Below are positions 51,877-60,284 of a stretch of 64,000 nt of DNA, piece by piece (the first letter of the stretch is position 1; every line of letters starts with the position of its first letter). A model generated the notes under the pieces. The model did not search any database, had not been told where the DNA came from, and saw only the letters and a program-made list of their open reading frames with translations. This stretch comes from Aestuariimicrobium sp. p3-SID1156 (GTDB lineage Bacteria; Actinomycetota; Actinomycetes; Propionibacteriales; Propionibacteriaceae): positions 434,001-498,000 of the forward strand of contig NZ_JALXXB010000001.1 in assembly GCF_025144225.1 (NCBI RefSeq), written 5' to 3'. A program made the translations under genes and the position numbers.

Positions 51877-54447
51877 GTGAACACCGAAAAGCTCACCACG
51901 ATGAGTCGTGACGCCGTCTCCGCGGCGTTGCGCAATGCCCTCACCCATGGCAACCCCTCGGCTGAGCCGAGTCACCTGCTCCACGCCCTGCTGATGGTTC
52001 CCGACAACACCGTCGGAGCGCTGCTGACCGCTGTCGGCGCCGACCCCGGCCAGATCGACCAGGCCGCCGAGCAGGCCATCGCCAAGCTGCCCAGCGCCCA
52101 GGGATCAGCCGTCGCCCAGCCCACGCTGTCGGGAGCGCTCGCCCGCGTCCTCGCCGATGCCGAGACCCGGGCGGACAAGATGGGTGACCAGTTCGTCGCC
52201 ACTGAGCACCTGCTGATCGCCCTGGCCGCCATCGCCTCGGACGCCCGCAGCATTCTCGAGCGCGCCGGCGCCACCGCGCCCGCCCTTGAGAAGGCCTTCA
52301 ATGATGCCCGGGGCGACCGTCGGGTCACCTCTGCCGAGGACGAGGGCGGTGAGAAGGCCCTCGACAAGTACTCCGTCGACCTGACCGAGCGCGCCCGCGA
52401 GGGCAAGCTCGACCCGGTCATCGGTCGCGATTCCGAGATCCGTCGTGTCGTCCAGGTGCTGGCACGCCGCACCAAGAACAACCCCGTCCTGATCGGTGAG
52501 CCCGGCGTCGGCAAGACCGCAGTCGTCGAGGGCCTCGCCCAGCGCGTGGTCCAGGGTGACGTTCCCGATTCCCTCAAGGGACGCCGAGTGGTCTCGCTCG
52601 ACCTGTCCTCCATGGTCGCCGGCGCCAAGTACCGGGGCGAGTTCGAGGAGCGCCTCAAGGCGGTCCTGAACGAGATCAAGGAGTCCGACGGCCAGATCAT
52701 CACCTTCATCGACGAGCTCCACACCGTGGTGGGTGCCGGCGCGTCCGGTGAAGGTGCCATGGACGCCGGCAACATGCTCAAGCCCATGCTTGCCCGCGGC
52801 GAGCTGCGCATGATCGGCGCCACCACGCTCGACGAGTACCGCGAGCGCATTGAAAAGGACCCGGCCCTGGAGCGTCGTTTCCAGCAGGTCTACGTCGGTG
52901 AGCCGTCGGTCGAGGACACCATCGCCATCCTGCGTGGCCTGCGTGAACGCTACGAGGCCCACCATAAGGTGCGCATCACCGACGGTGCCCTGGTCGCTGC
53001 CGCCGCGCTCTCGGACCGCTACATCACCCACCGCCAGCTGCCGGACAAGGCCATCGACCTGATCGACGAGGCGGCGTCCCGACTGCGGATGGAGATCGAC
53101 TCGTCGCCGGAGGAGATCGACCAGCTGCGTCGTCAGGCCGACCGCATGTCGATGGAGGTCTTCGCTCTGGAGAAGGAGGAGGACCCCGGTTCGAAGGCCC
53201 GTCTCGAGCGGCTCAAGGCTGACCTGGCCGACGCCCAGGAGCAGCTGCGTGGTCTCGAGGCCCGTTGGGAGGCCGAGAAGAGTGGCCTGAACAAGGTTGG
53301 CGACCTCAAGACCCAGATTGACAAGCTGCGCACCGAGGCCGACAAGCTGCTGCGCGAGGGCAACCTGGGCAAGGCCGCCGAGATCCAGTACGGCCAGATC
53401 CCCGCCCTGGAGAAGGAACTCGAGGCCGCCTCCGAGGCCGAGCAGACCCAGCCCACGATGGTCTCCGAGGAAGTCGACTCCAACGACATCGCCGAGGTGA
53501 TCTCCGCCTGGACCGGCATCCCGGTCGGCAAGATGATGCAGGCCGAGTCCGAGAAGCTGCTGGGCATGGAGGAGCACATCCACGACCGCCTGATCGGCCA
53601 GGAAGAAGCCGTCAAGGTCGTCGCGGACGCTGTTCGCCGTAGCCGGGCCGGCATTTCCGATCCGAACCGCCCCACCGGTTCCTTCCTCTTCCTCGGCCCC
53701 ACCGGCGTCGGCAAGACCGAGCTGGCCAAGTCGCTGGCGGAGTTCCTCTTCGACGACGAGAGCGCCATGGTGCGCATCGACATGTCGGAGTACTCCGAGA
53801 AGCACTCGGTCTCGCGTCTGGTCGGTGCCCCTCCCGGCTATGTCGGCTACGAGGAGGGCGGACAGCTCACCGAGGCCGTCCGTCGCCGCCCCTACTCGGT
53901 GGTGCTGCTGGACGAGGTCGAGAAGGCGCACCCCGACCTGTTCAACATCCTGCTGCAGGTGCTCGACGACGGTCGCCTCACCGACGGGCAGGGGCGCACG
54001 GTCGACTTCCGCAACACCATCCTGATCCTGACCAGCAACCTGGGCTCGCAGTTCCTGGCCGACCAGAACATGGACGCCCAGGCCAAGCGCGATGCGGTCA
54101 TGAACGTGGTGCGGGGCGCCTTCCGTCCCGAGTTCCTCAACCGACTCGACGACATCGTCATGTTCGACCCCCTGACCCAGAGCGATCTGACCCGCATCGT
54201 CGACACCAGCTTGGCGAAGCTGAACAAGCGCCTGGCCGACCGCCGGATCACCATCGAGGTGACCCCGGCCGGTAAGGAGTGGCTGGCCAGCACCGGTTTC
54301 GACCCGGTCTACGGTGCGCGTCCGCTGCGCCGGCTGGTGCAGTCCACCATCGAGGACCAGCTCGCCCGCAAGGTGCTCTCCGGTGAGGTAACTGACGGCG
54401 CGACGGTGGTCTTCGATGTGCGGGACGGCCAGCTGGTCATCCAGTGA
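51877..54447 (+). CDS. clpB: Protein disaggregase ClpB
   Basis: An 856-residue Hsp100. N-domain with two Clp-N repeats ([20 protein letters not shown]); NBD1 Walker [14 protein letters not shown]; the M-domain coiled coil at ~400-520; NBD2 Walker [14 protein letters not shown]; sensor and C-terminal domain [10 protein letters not shown]. It pulls apart aggregates with DnaK. GTG 51877 has CAGGAG upstream and fits the conserved [12 protein letters not shown] start. HspR-regulated through the HAIR site. Confidence 0.96.
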   Translation: MNTEKLTTMSRDAVSAALRNALTHGNPSAEPSHLLHALLMVPDNTVGALLTAVGADPGQIDQAAEQAIAKLPSAQGSAVAQPTLSGALARVLADAETRADKMGDQFVATEHLLIALAAIASDARSILERAGATAPALEKAFNDARGDRRVTSAEDEGGEKALDKYSVDLTERAREGKLDPVIGRDSEIRRVVQVLARRTKNNPVLIGEPGVGKTAVVEGLAQRVVQGDVPDSLKGRRVVSLDLSSMVAGAKYRGEFEERLKAVLNEIKESDGQIITFIDELHTVVGAGASGEGAMDAGNMLKPMLARGELRMIGATTLDEYRERIEKDPALERRFQQVYVGEPSVEDTIAILRGLRERYEAHHKVRITDGALVAAAALSDRYITHRQLPDKAIDLIDEAASRLRMEIDSSPEEIDQLRRQADRMSMEVFALEKEEDPGSKARLERLKADLADAQEQLRGLEARWEAEKSGLNKVGDLKTQIDKLRTEADKLLREGNLGKAAEIQYGQIPALEKELEAASEAEQTQPTMVSEEVDSNDIAEVISAWTGIPVGKMMQAESEKLLGMEEHIHDRLIGQEEAVKVVADAVRRSRAGISDPNRPTGSFLFLGPTGVGKTELAKSLAEFLFDDESAMVRIDMSEYSEKHSVSRLVGAPPGYVGYEEGGQLTEAVRRRPYSVVLLDEVEKAHPDLFNILLQVLDDGRLTDGQGRTVDFRNTILILTSNLGSQFLADQNMDAQAKRDAVMNVVRGAFRPEFLNRLDDIVMFDPLTQSDLTRIVDTSLAKLNKRLADRRITIEVTPAGKEWLASTGFDPVYGARPLRRLVQSTIEDQLARKVLSGEVTDGATVVFDVRDGQLVIQ

Positions 54448-55256
54448 CAGACCGCCAGTTCGTCCCCGACCCCGGAGTTCCAGGTGCCTGGATGCTCCGG
54501 GTCGGGGGAGCCGACCAGTCCTGGGTCTACCCGGAGGACCCCACTCGGCTCGAGTTCGACTATGTTCAACGCATCGCTGCTCATCTGGACGCCCACGCGC
54601 CCGCCGGTGAGCGGCTACGCGTCGTCCACATCGGTGGTGGGGCGCTGACCCTTCCCCGCTACGTCGCCCACACGCGTCCCCGATCGGCGCAGATCGTCTG
54701 CGAGCCCGACGAGGCCTTGACCGCGGAGGTCCGCGAGAAGGCTCCCCTGCCCAAGAACTCCGGCATCAAGGTGCGCCCGGTCGACGGACGCACCGGGCTC
54801 GCAGCGATGCCCGACGACTACGCCGACGTGATCATCATTGACGCTTTCATCGGACGCATCGTCCCGGCCAGCCTGGTCACCGTCGAGTGCTTCGCCCAGG
54901 CCCGGCGAGTGCTCACCAGCGGCGGGCTCCTGCTGATGAACGTCACCGACAAGGCCCCCTTTGCGTGGACGCGACGCGTCCTGGCCGGGATGCGCCTCTA
55001 CTTCCCGCACCGGTCGATGTCGGCCGAGCCCTCGACCCTCAAGGGCCGCCGTCGCGGCAACCTGATCCTGGCCGGCTCCGGCCAGCCGTTGCCGATCGAC
55101 ACCCTCAGCCGCGAGGCCGCCGGCGCAGTGTTCAGCTACCGAGTGATGACGGGGGTGCAGCTGAAATCACTCATCGGTGGGGCACAGCCGATGCATGATG
55201 GGACCAGCACGGATTCACCGATGGGCGATGAGGAGACGATGCTGTGGCTGAGCTGA
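54444..55256 (+). CDS. Spermidine-synthase-like methyltransferase-fold protein
   Basis: A 270-residue Rossmann-fold protein of the spermidine synthase / SAM-dependent methyltransferase superfamily. The nucleotide-binding strand is RVVHIGGGALTLPRYVAH, with acidic EPDEALTAEV and DVIIIDAFIGRIVP further on. The polyamine-specific residues are not evident, so it is more likely an orphan relative. GTG 54444 overlaps the clpB stop (GTGA), so it is coupled to clpB. It overlaps the sortase-like gene by 13 bp. Confidence 0.75.
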   Translation: MTDRQFVPDPGVPGAWMLRVGGADQSWVYPEDPTRLEFDYVQRIAAHLDAHAPAGERLRVVHIGGGALTLPRYVAHTRPRSAQIVCEPDEALTAEVREKAPLPKNSGIKVRPVDGRTGLAAMPDDYADVIIIDAFIGRIVPASLVTVECFAQARRVLTSGGLLLMNVTDKAPFAWTRRVLAGMRLYFPHRSMSAEPSTLKGRRRGNLILAGSGQPLPIDTLSREAAGAVFSYRVMTGVQLKSLIGGAQPMHDGTSTDSPMGDEETMLWLS

Positions 55257-55852
55257 CCCCCCGACGTCGGCCCTGGCTGTTGATCACTCTTCTGGTGCTG
55301 CTGGTCCTGGCCCTGGTGGCCGGCTCCGCGGCAGTGGCCTGGCAGGTGTGGGGAACCAACCGCCCCGCTCGCAGCGCGGCGTCCGAGCTTGTCAGCGAAG
55401 CGCGGACCGCCTGGAAGGCGGGCAAGCCGCATCCAAAGGTGCTGGCCGTGCTCAGCAGTGAGGAGCTGGGCATCGAATGGCCGGTGCTGGTTGGCACGTC
55501 CACGGAACAGCTCGATCGCGGGCTGGGCTGGTATCCGCAGACCTCACGCCCCGGTGAGAAGGGCAACCTGGCGATCGCTGGCCGCCGCATCACCCACGGC
55601 GCCCCCTTCGCGAAACTGCTCGACCTGCGCGAGGGCAACCAGATCACCCTCGAGACGCACCAGGGACGCTCCCGCTACCGCATCACCACGGCCCCTGCCC
55701 AGGTGGACGCCGGAAAGTCCGGGGGCTGGGTGCTGGATCGCGTCCCCGGTCAGGACGCGGAGCCCACCACCTCACTGCTGACGCTCACGACCGCCGCCGA
55801 CCTGCTCGGGACCAACCGGCGAGCCGTGGTCTTTGCCGAGCTCATGGGCTGA
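55244..55852 (+). CDS. Sortase-fold protein lacking catalytic His and Cys
   Basis: A 202-residue membrane-anchored protein with one N-terminal helix (WLLITLLVLLVLALVAG) and a sortase domain at ~65-200. Class-D/E-like landmarks align: GNLAIAGRRITHGAPF, where active sortases have AGHR, and LLTLTTAADLLGTNRRAVVF, where active enzymes have T-L-T-T-C. So the catalytic His is Arg114 and the Cys is Ala184; the helper Arg192 is kept. The whole protein has no cysteine. Either a degenerate enzyme or a non-catalytic scaffold. Confidence 0.75.
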   Translation: MAELTPRRRPWLLITLLVLLVLALVAGSAAVAWQVWGTNRPARSAASELVSEARTAWKAGKPHPKVLAVLSSEELGIEWPVLVGTSTEQLDRGLGWYPQTSRPGEKGNLAIAGRRITHGAPFAKLLDLREGNQITLETHQGRSRYRITTAPAQVDAGKSGGWVLDRVPGQDAEPTTSLLTLTTAADLLGTNRRAVVFAELMG

Positions 55853-55867
55853 GAACCGGCGACCCGC

Positions 55868-55873
55868 TAGATT
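55868..55873 (+). promoter_or_regulatory. Leaderless-type -10 box of lemA
   Basis: TAGATT, 7 nt upstream of the ATG at 55881. Confidence 0.5.
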
Positions 55874-55880
55874 TGGAGCC

Positions 55881-56723
55881 ATGTCGCCACTCGTTGTGAT
55901 CCTCATCATCCTGGCCGCACTGGTCGTGCTGGGCCTGGCGCTGTTCGTCGCGCCCTACAACAACTTCGTCCGACTGCGGAACACGATTCAGGAGTCGTGG
56001 CGTCAGGTGGACGTCGAGCTGAACCGTCGTTACGAGCTCATCCCCAACCTGGTCGAGACCGTGCGCGCCTACGCCGCGCACGAGCGCAACACGCTCGAGG
56101 AGATCACCCGCTTGCGCAACCAGGCGGCCTCCATGAGCCAGCAGTCCCATGGCGACACCCCCAGCCCGCAGCGTGCCGAGGTCGAGTCCCAGTTGACCGG
56201 CGCCGTGCACAACCTGCTGGTGAGCGTGGAGGCCTACCCCGACCTGAAGTCGAACCAGAACTTCCTCGAGCTGCAGCGTGAACTGGTTGACACCGAGGAC
56301 CGCATCGCCGCCGGCCGCCGCTTCTACAACGCCAACGTGCGCGCCTACAACACCAAGGTCGAGCAGGTCCCCTCGAACATCGTCGCGAACATGTTCAAGT
56401 TCGAGAAGGCCACCTACTTCGAGGTCAACGATCCGGCCGTGCGCCAGGCCCCGGACGTCAACTTCGGCGAGATCAGCTACCGCGGCCCCGCCGACGAGCA
56501 GACCCGCCGCGTCGAGCGTCCAGCCGTCGAGTCCGGTCAGGAGTTCCAGCAGCGGAATGACTTCGGTGGCTACCAGGCCCCCCAGGCCCAGCCGCAGCAG
56601 CAGGCCCAGCCCCAGTACCAGCAGCAGCCCCAGTACGGACAGCAGGCAAACTACGGGCAGCAGCCCCAGTACGGGCAGCAGCCCAACTACGGCCAGCAGC
56701 CCCCGCAGAACCCGCAGCAGTGA
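55881..56723 (+). CDS. lemA: LemA family protein with Gln/Tyr-rich tail
   Basis: A 280-residue protein: one N-terminal membrane helix (LVVILIILAALVVLGLALFV), then the LemA helical domain (FVRLRNTIQESWRQVDVELN, RRYELIPNLVETVRAYA, FYNANVRAYNTKVEQVPSNI) to about residue 190. The C-terminal ~70 residues are an unusual low-complexity tail of QQPQYGQQ-like repeats, predicted disordered. LemA's role is unknown. Start ATG 55881 fits the -10 box upstream. Confidence 0.87.
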   Translation: MSPLVVILIILAALVVLGLALFVAPYNNFVRLRNTIQESWRQVDVELNRRYELIPNLVETVRAYAAHERNTLEEITRLRNQAASMSQQSHGDTPSPQRAEVESQLTGAVHNLLVSVEAYPDLKSNQNFLELQRELVDTEDRIAAGRRFYNANVRAYNTKVEQVPSNIVANMFKFEKATYFEVNDPAVRQAPDVNFGEISYRGPADEQTRRVERPAVESGQEFQQRNDFGGYQAPQAQPQQQAQPQYQQQPQYGQQANYGQQPQYGQQPNYGQQPPQNPQQ

Positions 56724-57373
56724 CGGACCAATCCGTGGAGGGGCCTCGTGAGAACGAGGCCCCTTCGCCGTTCCCCGTGGTGGGTGTGGGCCCGATGCCC
56801 GAGCCCTGGCCCGACGACGCACGACTCGACCCCCAGCTCCTCGCTGACGGCGACCGGCGCAATGTCGGTAACCAGTACCGCTATTGGACTGTTGAGGCGA
56901 TCGTGGCCGACCTGGACACCCATCGCCACCCCCTCCACGTGGCGATCCAGAACTGGGAGCACGACTTCAACATCGGCTCCATGGTGCGCACCGCCAATGC
57001 CTTCAACGTCGCCGGCGTGCACATCCTGGGCCGGCGCCGCTGGAACCGCCGCGGTGCGATGGTGACCGACCGCTACCTGCTCGTCCACCACCACGAGGAC
57101 GTCGAGTCGCTGGTCGGCTGGATGGGGGAGCGCGACATCCCGCTGGTTGGCGTCGACAACCTGCCCGGTGCGGTCCCGCTGGAGTCCGCGGCGCTGCCCC
57201 GTCAGGTCTGCCTGGTCTTCGGCTCGGAGGGCCCCGGGCTCACCGACGAGGTGGTCGCGGCCTGCGACAAGCTGGTCGCGATCACCCAGTACGGGTCGAC
57301 TCGTTCGATCAATGCCGGGGCCGCTGCCGCGATCACGATGTACCACTGGGCGCTACAGCACGCCGCTCGCTAA
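56720..57373 (+). CDS. SpoU/TrmH-family RNA 2'-O-methyltransferase
   Basis: A 217-residue SPOUT enzyme that methylates ribose in rRNA or tRNA. SAM-knot motifs are VAIQNWEHDFNIGSMVRTAN (motif 1), LVFGSEGPGLTDEVV (motif 2) and GSTRSINAGAAAAITMY (motif 3). GTG 56720 overlaps the lemA stop (GTGA), but a perfect hairpin lies just inside (56740-56763). Family similarity starts near VVGVGP, so the true start may be one of the GTGs at about 56777-56780 or ATG 56795. Confidence 0.88.
   Translation: MTDQSVEGPRENEAPSPFPVVGVGPMPEPWPDDARLDPQLLADGDRRNVGNQYRYWTVEAIVADLDTHRHPLHVAIQNWEHDFNIGSMVRTANAFNVAGVHILGRRRWNRRGAMVTDRYLLVHHHEDVESLVGWMGERDIPLVGVDNLPGAVPLESAALPRQVCLVFGSEGPGLTDEVVAACDKLVAITQYGSTRSINAGAAAAITMYHWALQHAAR
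56740..56763 (+). terminator. Hairpin just after lemA, inside the annotated SpoU 5' end
   Basis: GGGGCCTCG / CGAGGCCCC, a perfect 9-bp stem with a TGAGAA loop, begins 17 bp after the lemA stop and is followed by TTCGCC. It may end the lemA message. Confidence 0.45.
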
Positions 57374-57383
57374 CGTGGTCCCC

Positions 57384-57944
57384 ATGCAGACTCCTGAGGC
57401 CTTCCTCGTCGGTTACTCACCCGTCCGCGCGGCGGGCCGAGTCGCGAAGGCGGAGTCCCTGGTCCGGCGTGGTCTGTGGAGCGTTGGCATCTACGCCGTG
57501 CTCACGGTGGTGCTGTGGTTCGTCTTCCGCACGCAGCTGAGCATCGGACAGTTCCTGCTCGGCGGCATCCCCGCCGCGGTGATCGTCCTCGGGTTTCTGG
57601 TCTGGCGCTACCTCGAGCTGCGTTCGGCCCGCCGGTCGCTCGGTCGCGTACCCGCAGGGGAAGCGATGCGCATCGACCACCAGGGCGTCCATGTCGATGA
57701 GGGGACGCAGGGGCAGGGCGCGGAGAAGCTCTTCGACTGGGCGGGCCTCTCCGACCTGCGGGTGGCCGGCTCGAAGCTGGGTACCGGCCCCGACCTCACC
57801 GTCGAGCACCGCGACGGCGAGTGGAAGGTGCCGGTCAGCTACCTCGACACGCTCCCGGGAACGATCGACTCCGCGATTCGCGCCTACTCGGGCGGGCGCC
57901 GCGGGCTCGACCTGTCCGGGCTGGACTCGATCTGGGGCGAGTGA
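57384..57944 (+). CDS. Small membrane protein, possibly YcxB-like
   Basis: A 186-residue protein with two adjacent membrane helices (~30-75: SVGIYAVLTVVLWFVF and LLGGIPAAVIVLGFLVW). A cytoplasmic domain with a beta-rich stretch follows (EAMRIDHQGVHVDEG, KLFDWAGLSDLRVAGSKL). The layout resembles YcxB-like or bacterial-PH-like membrane proteins, but I cannot assign it. It is 10 bp downstream of the SpoU gene and likely co-transcribed with it. Confidence 0.6.
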   Translation: MQTPEAFLVGYSPVRAAGRVAKAESLVRRGLWSVGIYAVLTVVLWFVFRTQLSIGQFLLGGIPAAVIVLGFLVWRYLELRSARRSLGRVPAGEAMRIDHQGVHVDEGTQGQGAEKLFDWAGLSDLRVAGSKLGTGPDLTVEHRDGEWKVPVSYLDTLPGTIDSAIRAYSGGRRGLDLSGLDSIWGE

Positions 57945-58099
57945 CCAGCCCGTCGACCAGCCGGATTCGGGGGACCCGCGGGGCCGATGCGTCCGTTGGT
58001 GGACCCCACGCTGACAGGGGGACGGGTGTTTGACAGACTGGGGGAGTACACGAAATCCCGTGAAGGCCAACGCGGCCAAGAGTCAGAAAGGGGCTCCGC

Positions 58100-59137
58100 A
58101 TGCCCATCGCAACTCCCGAGGTCTATGCCGAGATGATCGCTCGGGCCAAGGAGGGCAGCTTCGCCTACCCGGCCATCAACATCACCTCCTCCCAGACCAT
58201 CAACGCGGCCATCCGTGGCTTCGCCGAGGCCGGCTCCGACGGCATCATCCAGGTCTCCACCGGTGGTGCCGAATACGCCTCCGGCCCGACCATCAAGGAC
58301 ATGGTCACGGGCGCCGCCGCGCTGGCGGCCTACGCCCGTGAGGTTGCGAAGAACTACTCGGTCAACATCGCCCTGCACACCGACCACTGCCCCGAGAACA
58401 AGCTGGACGGTTTTGTGCGTCCGCTGCTGAAGCTCTCGGCCGAGCGCGTCGCCCGCGGCGAGGACCCGCTGTTCAACTCCCACATGTGGGACGGTTCGGC
58501 CCTGGACGACACCGAGAAGAACCTGCAGATCGCTGAGGAGCTGCTGGCCCAGACCCACGCCAACAAGCAGCTGCTCGAGATTGAGATCGGTGCCGTCGGT
58601 GGCGAGGAGGACGGCGTGGTCGGTGAGATCAACGACAAGCTGTACACCTCGGTCGAGGACGCCCTGCGCACCGCTGAGGTCCTCGGCCTCGGCGAGAAGG
58701 GCGAGTACCTGACCGCCTTCACCTTCGGCAATGTCCACGGCGTCTACAAGCCGGGCAACGTCAAGCTCCGTCCCGAGATCCTCAAGGACCTGCAGAGCGC
58801 CGTCGCCGAGAAGTACGGCAAGGAGAAGCCCTTCGCCCTGGTCTTCCACGGCGGTTCCGGCTCGACCGAGCAGGAGATCTCCGACGCCGTCGACTACGGC
58901 GTCATCAAGATGAACGTCGACACCGACACCCAGTACGCCTTCACCCGCCCGGTCGTTGACCACATGATGAAGAACTACGACGGTGTGCTGAAGATCGACG
59001 GCGAGATCGGCAACAAGAAGATGTACGATCCCCGCGCCTGGGGCAAGCTTGCCGAGGAGGGCATGGCTGCTCGCGTGGTCGAGGCCTGCCAGGACCTGCG
59101 CTCGGCGGGAACCTCGGCTTCTGCCAAGGCTGAGTGA
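58100..59137 (+). CDS. fbaA: Fructose-bisphosphate aldolase, class II
   Basis: A 345-residue zinc-dependent aldolase of glycolysis and gluconeogenesis. Zinc and substrate motifs: NIALHTDHCPENKLDGF with the metal-binding His, the active-site loop ETEIGxVGG-like stretch (seen as LEIEIGAVGGEEDGV), VFHGGSGSTEQEI and VIKMNVDTDTQYAFTR. Length and order match long-chain class II aldolases. GAAAGGGG precedes the ATG. A strong terminator follows. Confidence 0.95.
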   Translation: MPIATPEVYAEMIARAKEGSFAYPAINITSSQTINAAIRGFAEAGSDGIIQVSTGGAEYASGPTIKDMVTGAAALAAYAREVAKNYSVNIALHTDHCPENKLDGFVRPLLKLSAERVARGEDPLFNSHMWDGSALDDTEKNLQIAEELLAQTHANKQLLEIEIGAVGGEEDGVVGEINDKLYTSVEDALRTAEVLGLGEKGEYLTAFTFGNVHGVYKPGNVKLRPEILKDLQSAVAEKYGKEKPFALVFHGGSGSTEQEISDAVDYGVIKMNVDTDTQYAFTRPVVDHMMKNYDGVLKIDGEIGNKKMYDPRAWGKLAEEGMAARVVEACQDLRSAGTSASAKAE

Positions 59138-59162
59138 GTCTGAACCACTTCTGCGAGTGTGT

Positions 59163-59186
59163 GGGGCGGTCCTTCGGGGCCGCCCC
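59163..59186. terminator. Intrinsic terminator with TTCG loop after fbaA
   Basis: GGGGCGGTCC-TTCG-GGGCCGCCCC: a 10-bp stem with one G-T pair and a very stable UUCG tetraloop, between the convergent fbaA and mini zinc-ribbon copy 2. It can serve both directions. Confidence 0.75.
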
Positions 59187-59198
59187 TTCGTCATGCCC

Positions 59199-59411
59199 TC
59201 ACCAGCTGGACTGCACCGGGTTCTCGGCGCGCGCAGCCGCGACCTTAGGGGAGAGCTGGCCATCGGCATTGCGGGGCGTCCAGGCCTGCGCCGGAGTCCA
59301 CTCACTGCGGCAGCTGGCACACTCGAAGACCTGCAGGTCGTCGATGCGTTCGTCGGTCGGCCCCCAGTTGCAGGTGCCCTTGCAGTCATGCTGTGCCAGG
59401 TCGCGTCCCAT
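59199..59411 (-). CDS. Mini zinc-ribbon protein, copy 2
   Basis: A 70-residue protein from ATG 59411. It reads HDCKGTCNWGPTDERI, then VFECASCRSEW: the same His-x-Cys-x3-Cys ... TDER ... Cys-x2-Cys ... Trp arrangement as the protein at 47121-47294, with a longer C-terminal tail (ends PVQSSW). It is the only coding frame that explains the gap between the fbaA terminator and the lipoprotein gene. Function unknown. Confidence 0.6.
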   Translation of the reverse strand: MGRDLAQHDCKGTCNWGPTDERIDDLQVFECASCRSEWTPAQAWTPRNADGQLSPKVAAARAENPVQSSW

Positions 59412-59456
59412 GGGGCCAGTCAAGCAGGTGACCCCCTCCCGCGGCATCATCTTTGC

Positions 59457-60077
59457 ATGCGCAAACTTCGTCGCCGGGACGCCCTGAGACTCCCGCTTGC
59501 CCTGGGTCTGGTCGCGGCGCTCACCGGCTGCGATGAGGAGATCGCAGGCTGGGGCGGGTCGACCACGACCCCCACCCCTGAGCCGAGCCCGCCGTGCGCC
59601 GCTCCGCCGCGTCCCCATCGCATCGAAGAGATCGGCGTCGAGCTGGAGATCTCGGTCGGCTGCGGCAAGAACCCACCCAAGCGCTCTCAGTACCTCGACG
59701 GCGGCAAGCGGTCCGACCCTGTGCCGCAGTGGCACTTCGACGGTTTCGCGGTCTACCTGCTGCCCGACGATGTCAAGACCGATCCTGCGGCGCCGATCAA
59801 TGGCCGCCATGGTTTCTACCGCTCGGTGGAGCAGCTCGTGGAGGGGGAGCGGCTGCCGTGGGATGACGGCCCCACCATCAGCTACGGCCGACACACCTAC
59901 TCGGAGTACACCAACCGCCGGACCGACTTCGACGACTACTTCGCCTTCATCACCCCGGCCCGCGCGCCCAAGCCCAGCCATTCCACCCTCACCATCGCTC
60001 GCTACCGCGTGCGAGAGGGCGAGCCGGCCCCCGAACGCGAGTTGCGCCGCCTGGCCACGAGCGTCCGGGTGATCTGA
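59457..60077 (+). CDS. Putative lipoprotein
   Basis: A 206-residue secreted lipoprotein: basic start (MRKLRRRD), hydrophobic segment and lipobox LTGC with Cys at about residue 25. A Thr/Pro-rich linker (TTTPTPEPSPP) follows, then a globular domain (~50-206) that I do not recognise, with two more Cys and aromatic-rich stretches (HTYSEYTNRRTDFDDYFAF). The start lies 45 bp from the divergent mini zinc-ribbon gene. Confidence 0.7.
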   Translation: MRKLRRRDALRLPLALGLVAALTGCDEEIAGWGGSTTTPTPEPSPPCAAPPRPHRIEEIGVELEISVGCGKNPPKRSQYLDGGKRSDPVPQWHFDGFAVYLLPDDVKTDPAAPINGRHGFYRSVEQLVEGERLPWDDGPTISYGRHTYSEYTNRRTDFDDYFAFITPARAPKPSHSTLTIARYRVREGEPAPERELRRLATSVRVI

Positions 60078-60272
60078 GGCTCAGGTTCGACACGCCCATG
60101 TGGGCAGCCAACCCACGCTCCCCTGAGCAAATGGCCACAGGCCAGCCACTGGCGTCCCCGGCTGGGGTCAGGTTGTGAGCGATCTCACGAACAGGCCCGG
60201 CAGGGACGCCGAAACGGGCCCAGGGTGGTGACTATTTCGCCGGCCCGCCGTCCCCGTCAGGACCCTGCTGGG
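60078..60272. other. Intergenic region upstream of the transcarboxylase operon
   Basis: About 200 bp with no gene. A GCTCAGG/CCTGAGC pair at its left side encloses a smaller GTGGG/CCCAC hairpin and may end the lipoprotein message. The right side leads into the operon promoter. Confidence 0.4.
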
Positions 60273-60278
60273 TAGGTT
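60273..60278 (+). promoter_or_regulatory. Leaderless-type -10 box of the transcarboxylase operon
   Basis: TAGGTT, 6 nt upstream of the 5S-subunit ATG. No ribosome-binding site is visible between them. Confidence 0.5.
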
Positions 60279-60284
60279 GTAACC

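Noticed and set aside
58020..58060. TTGACA upstream of fbaA as a sigma-A promoter
   Set aside because: No convincing -10 hexamer lies 16-18 bp downstream; the spacing to the better hexamers is about 11 bp.
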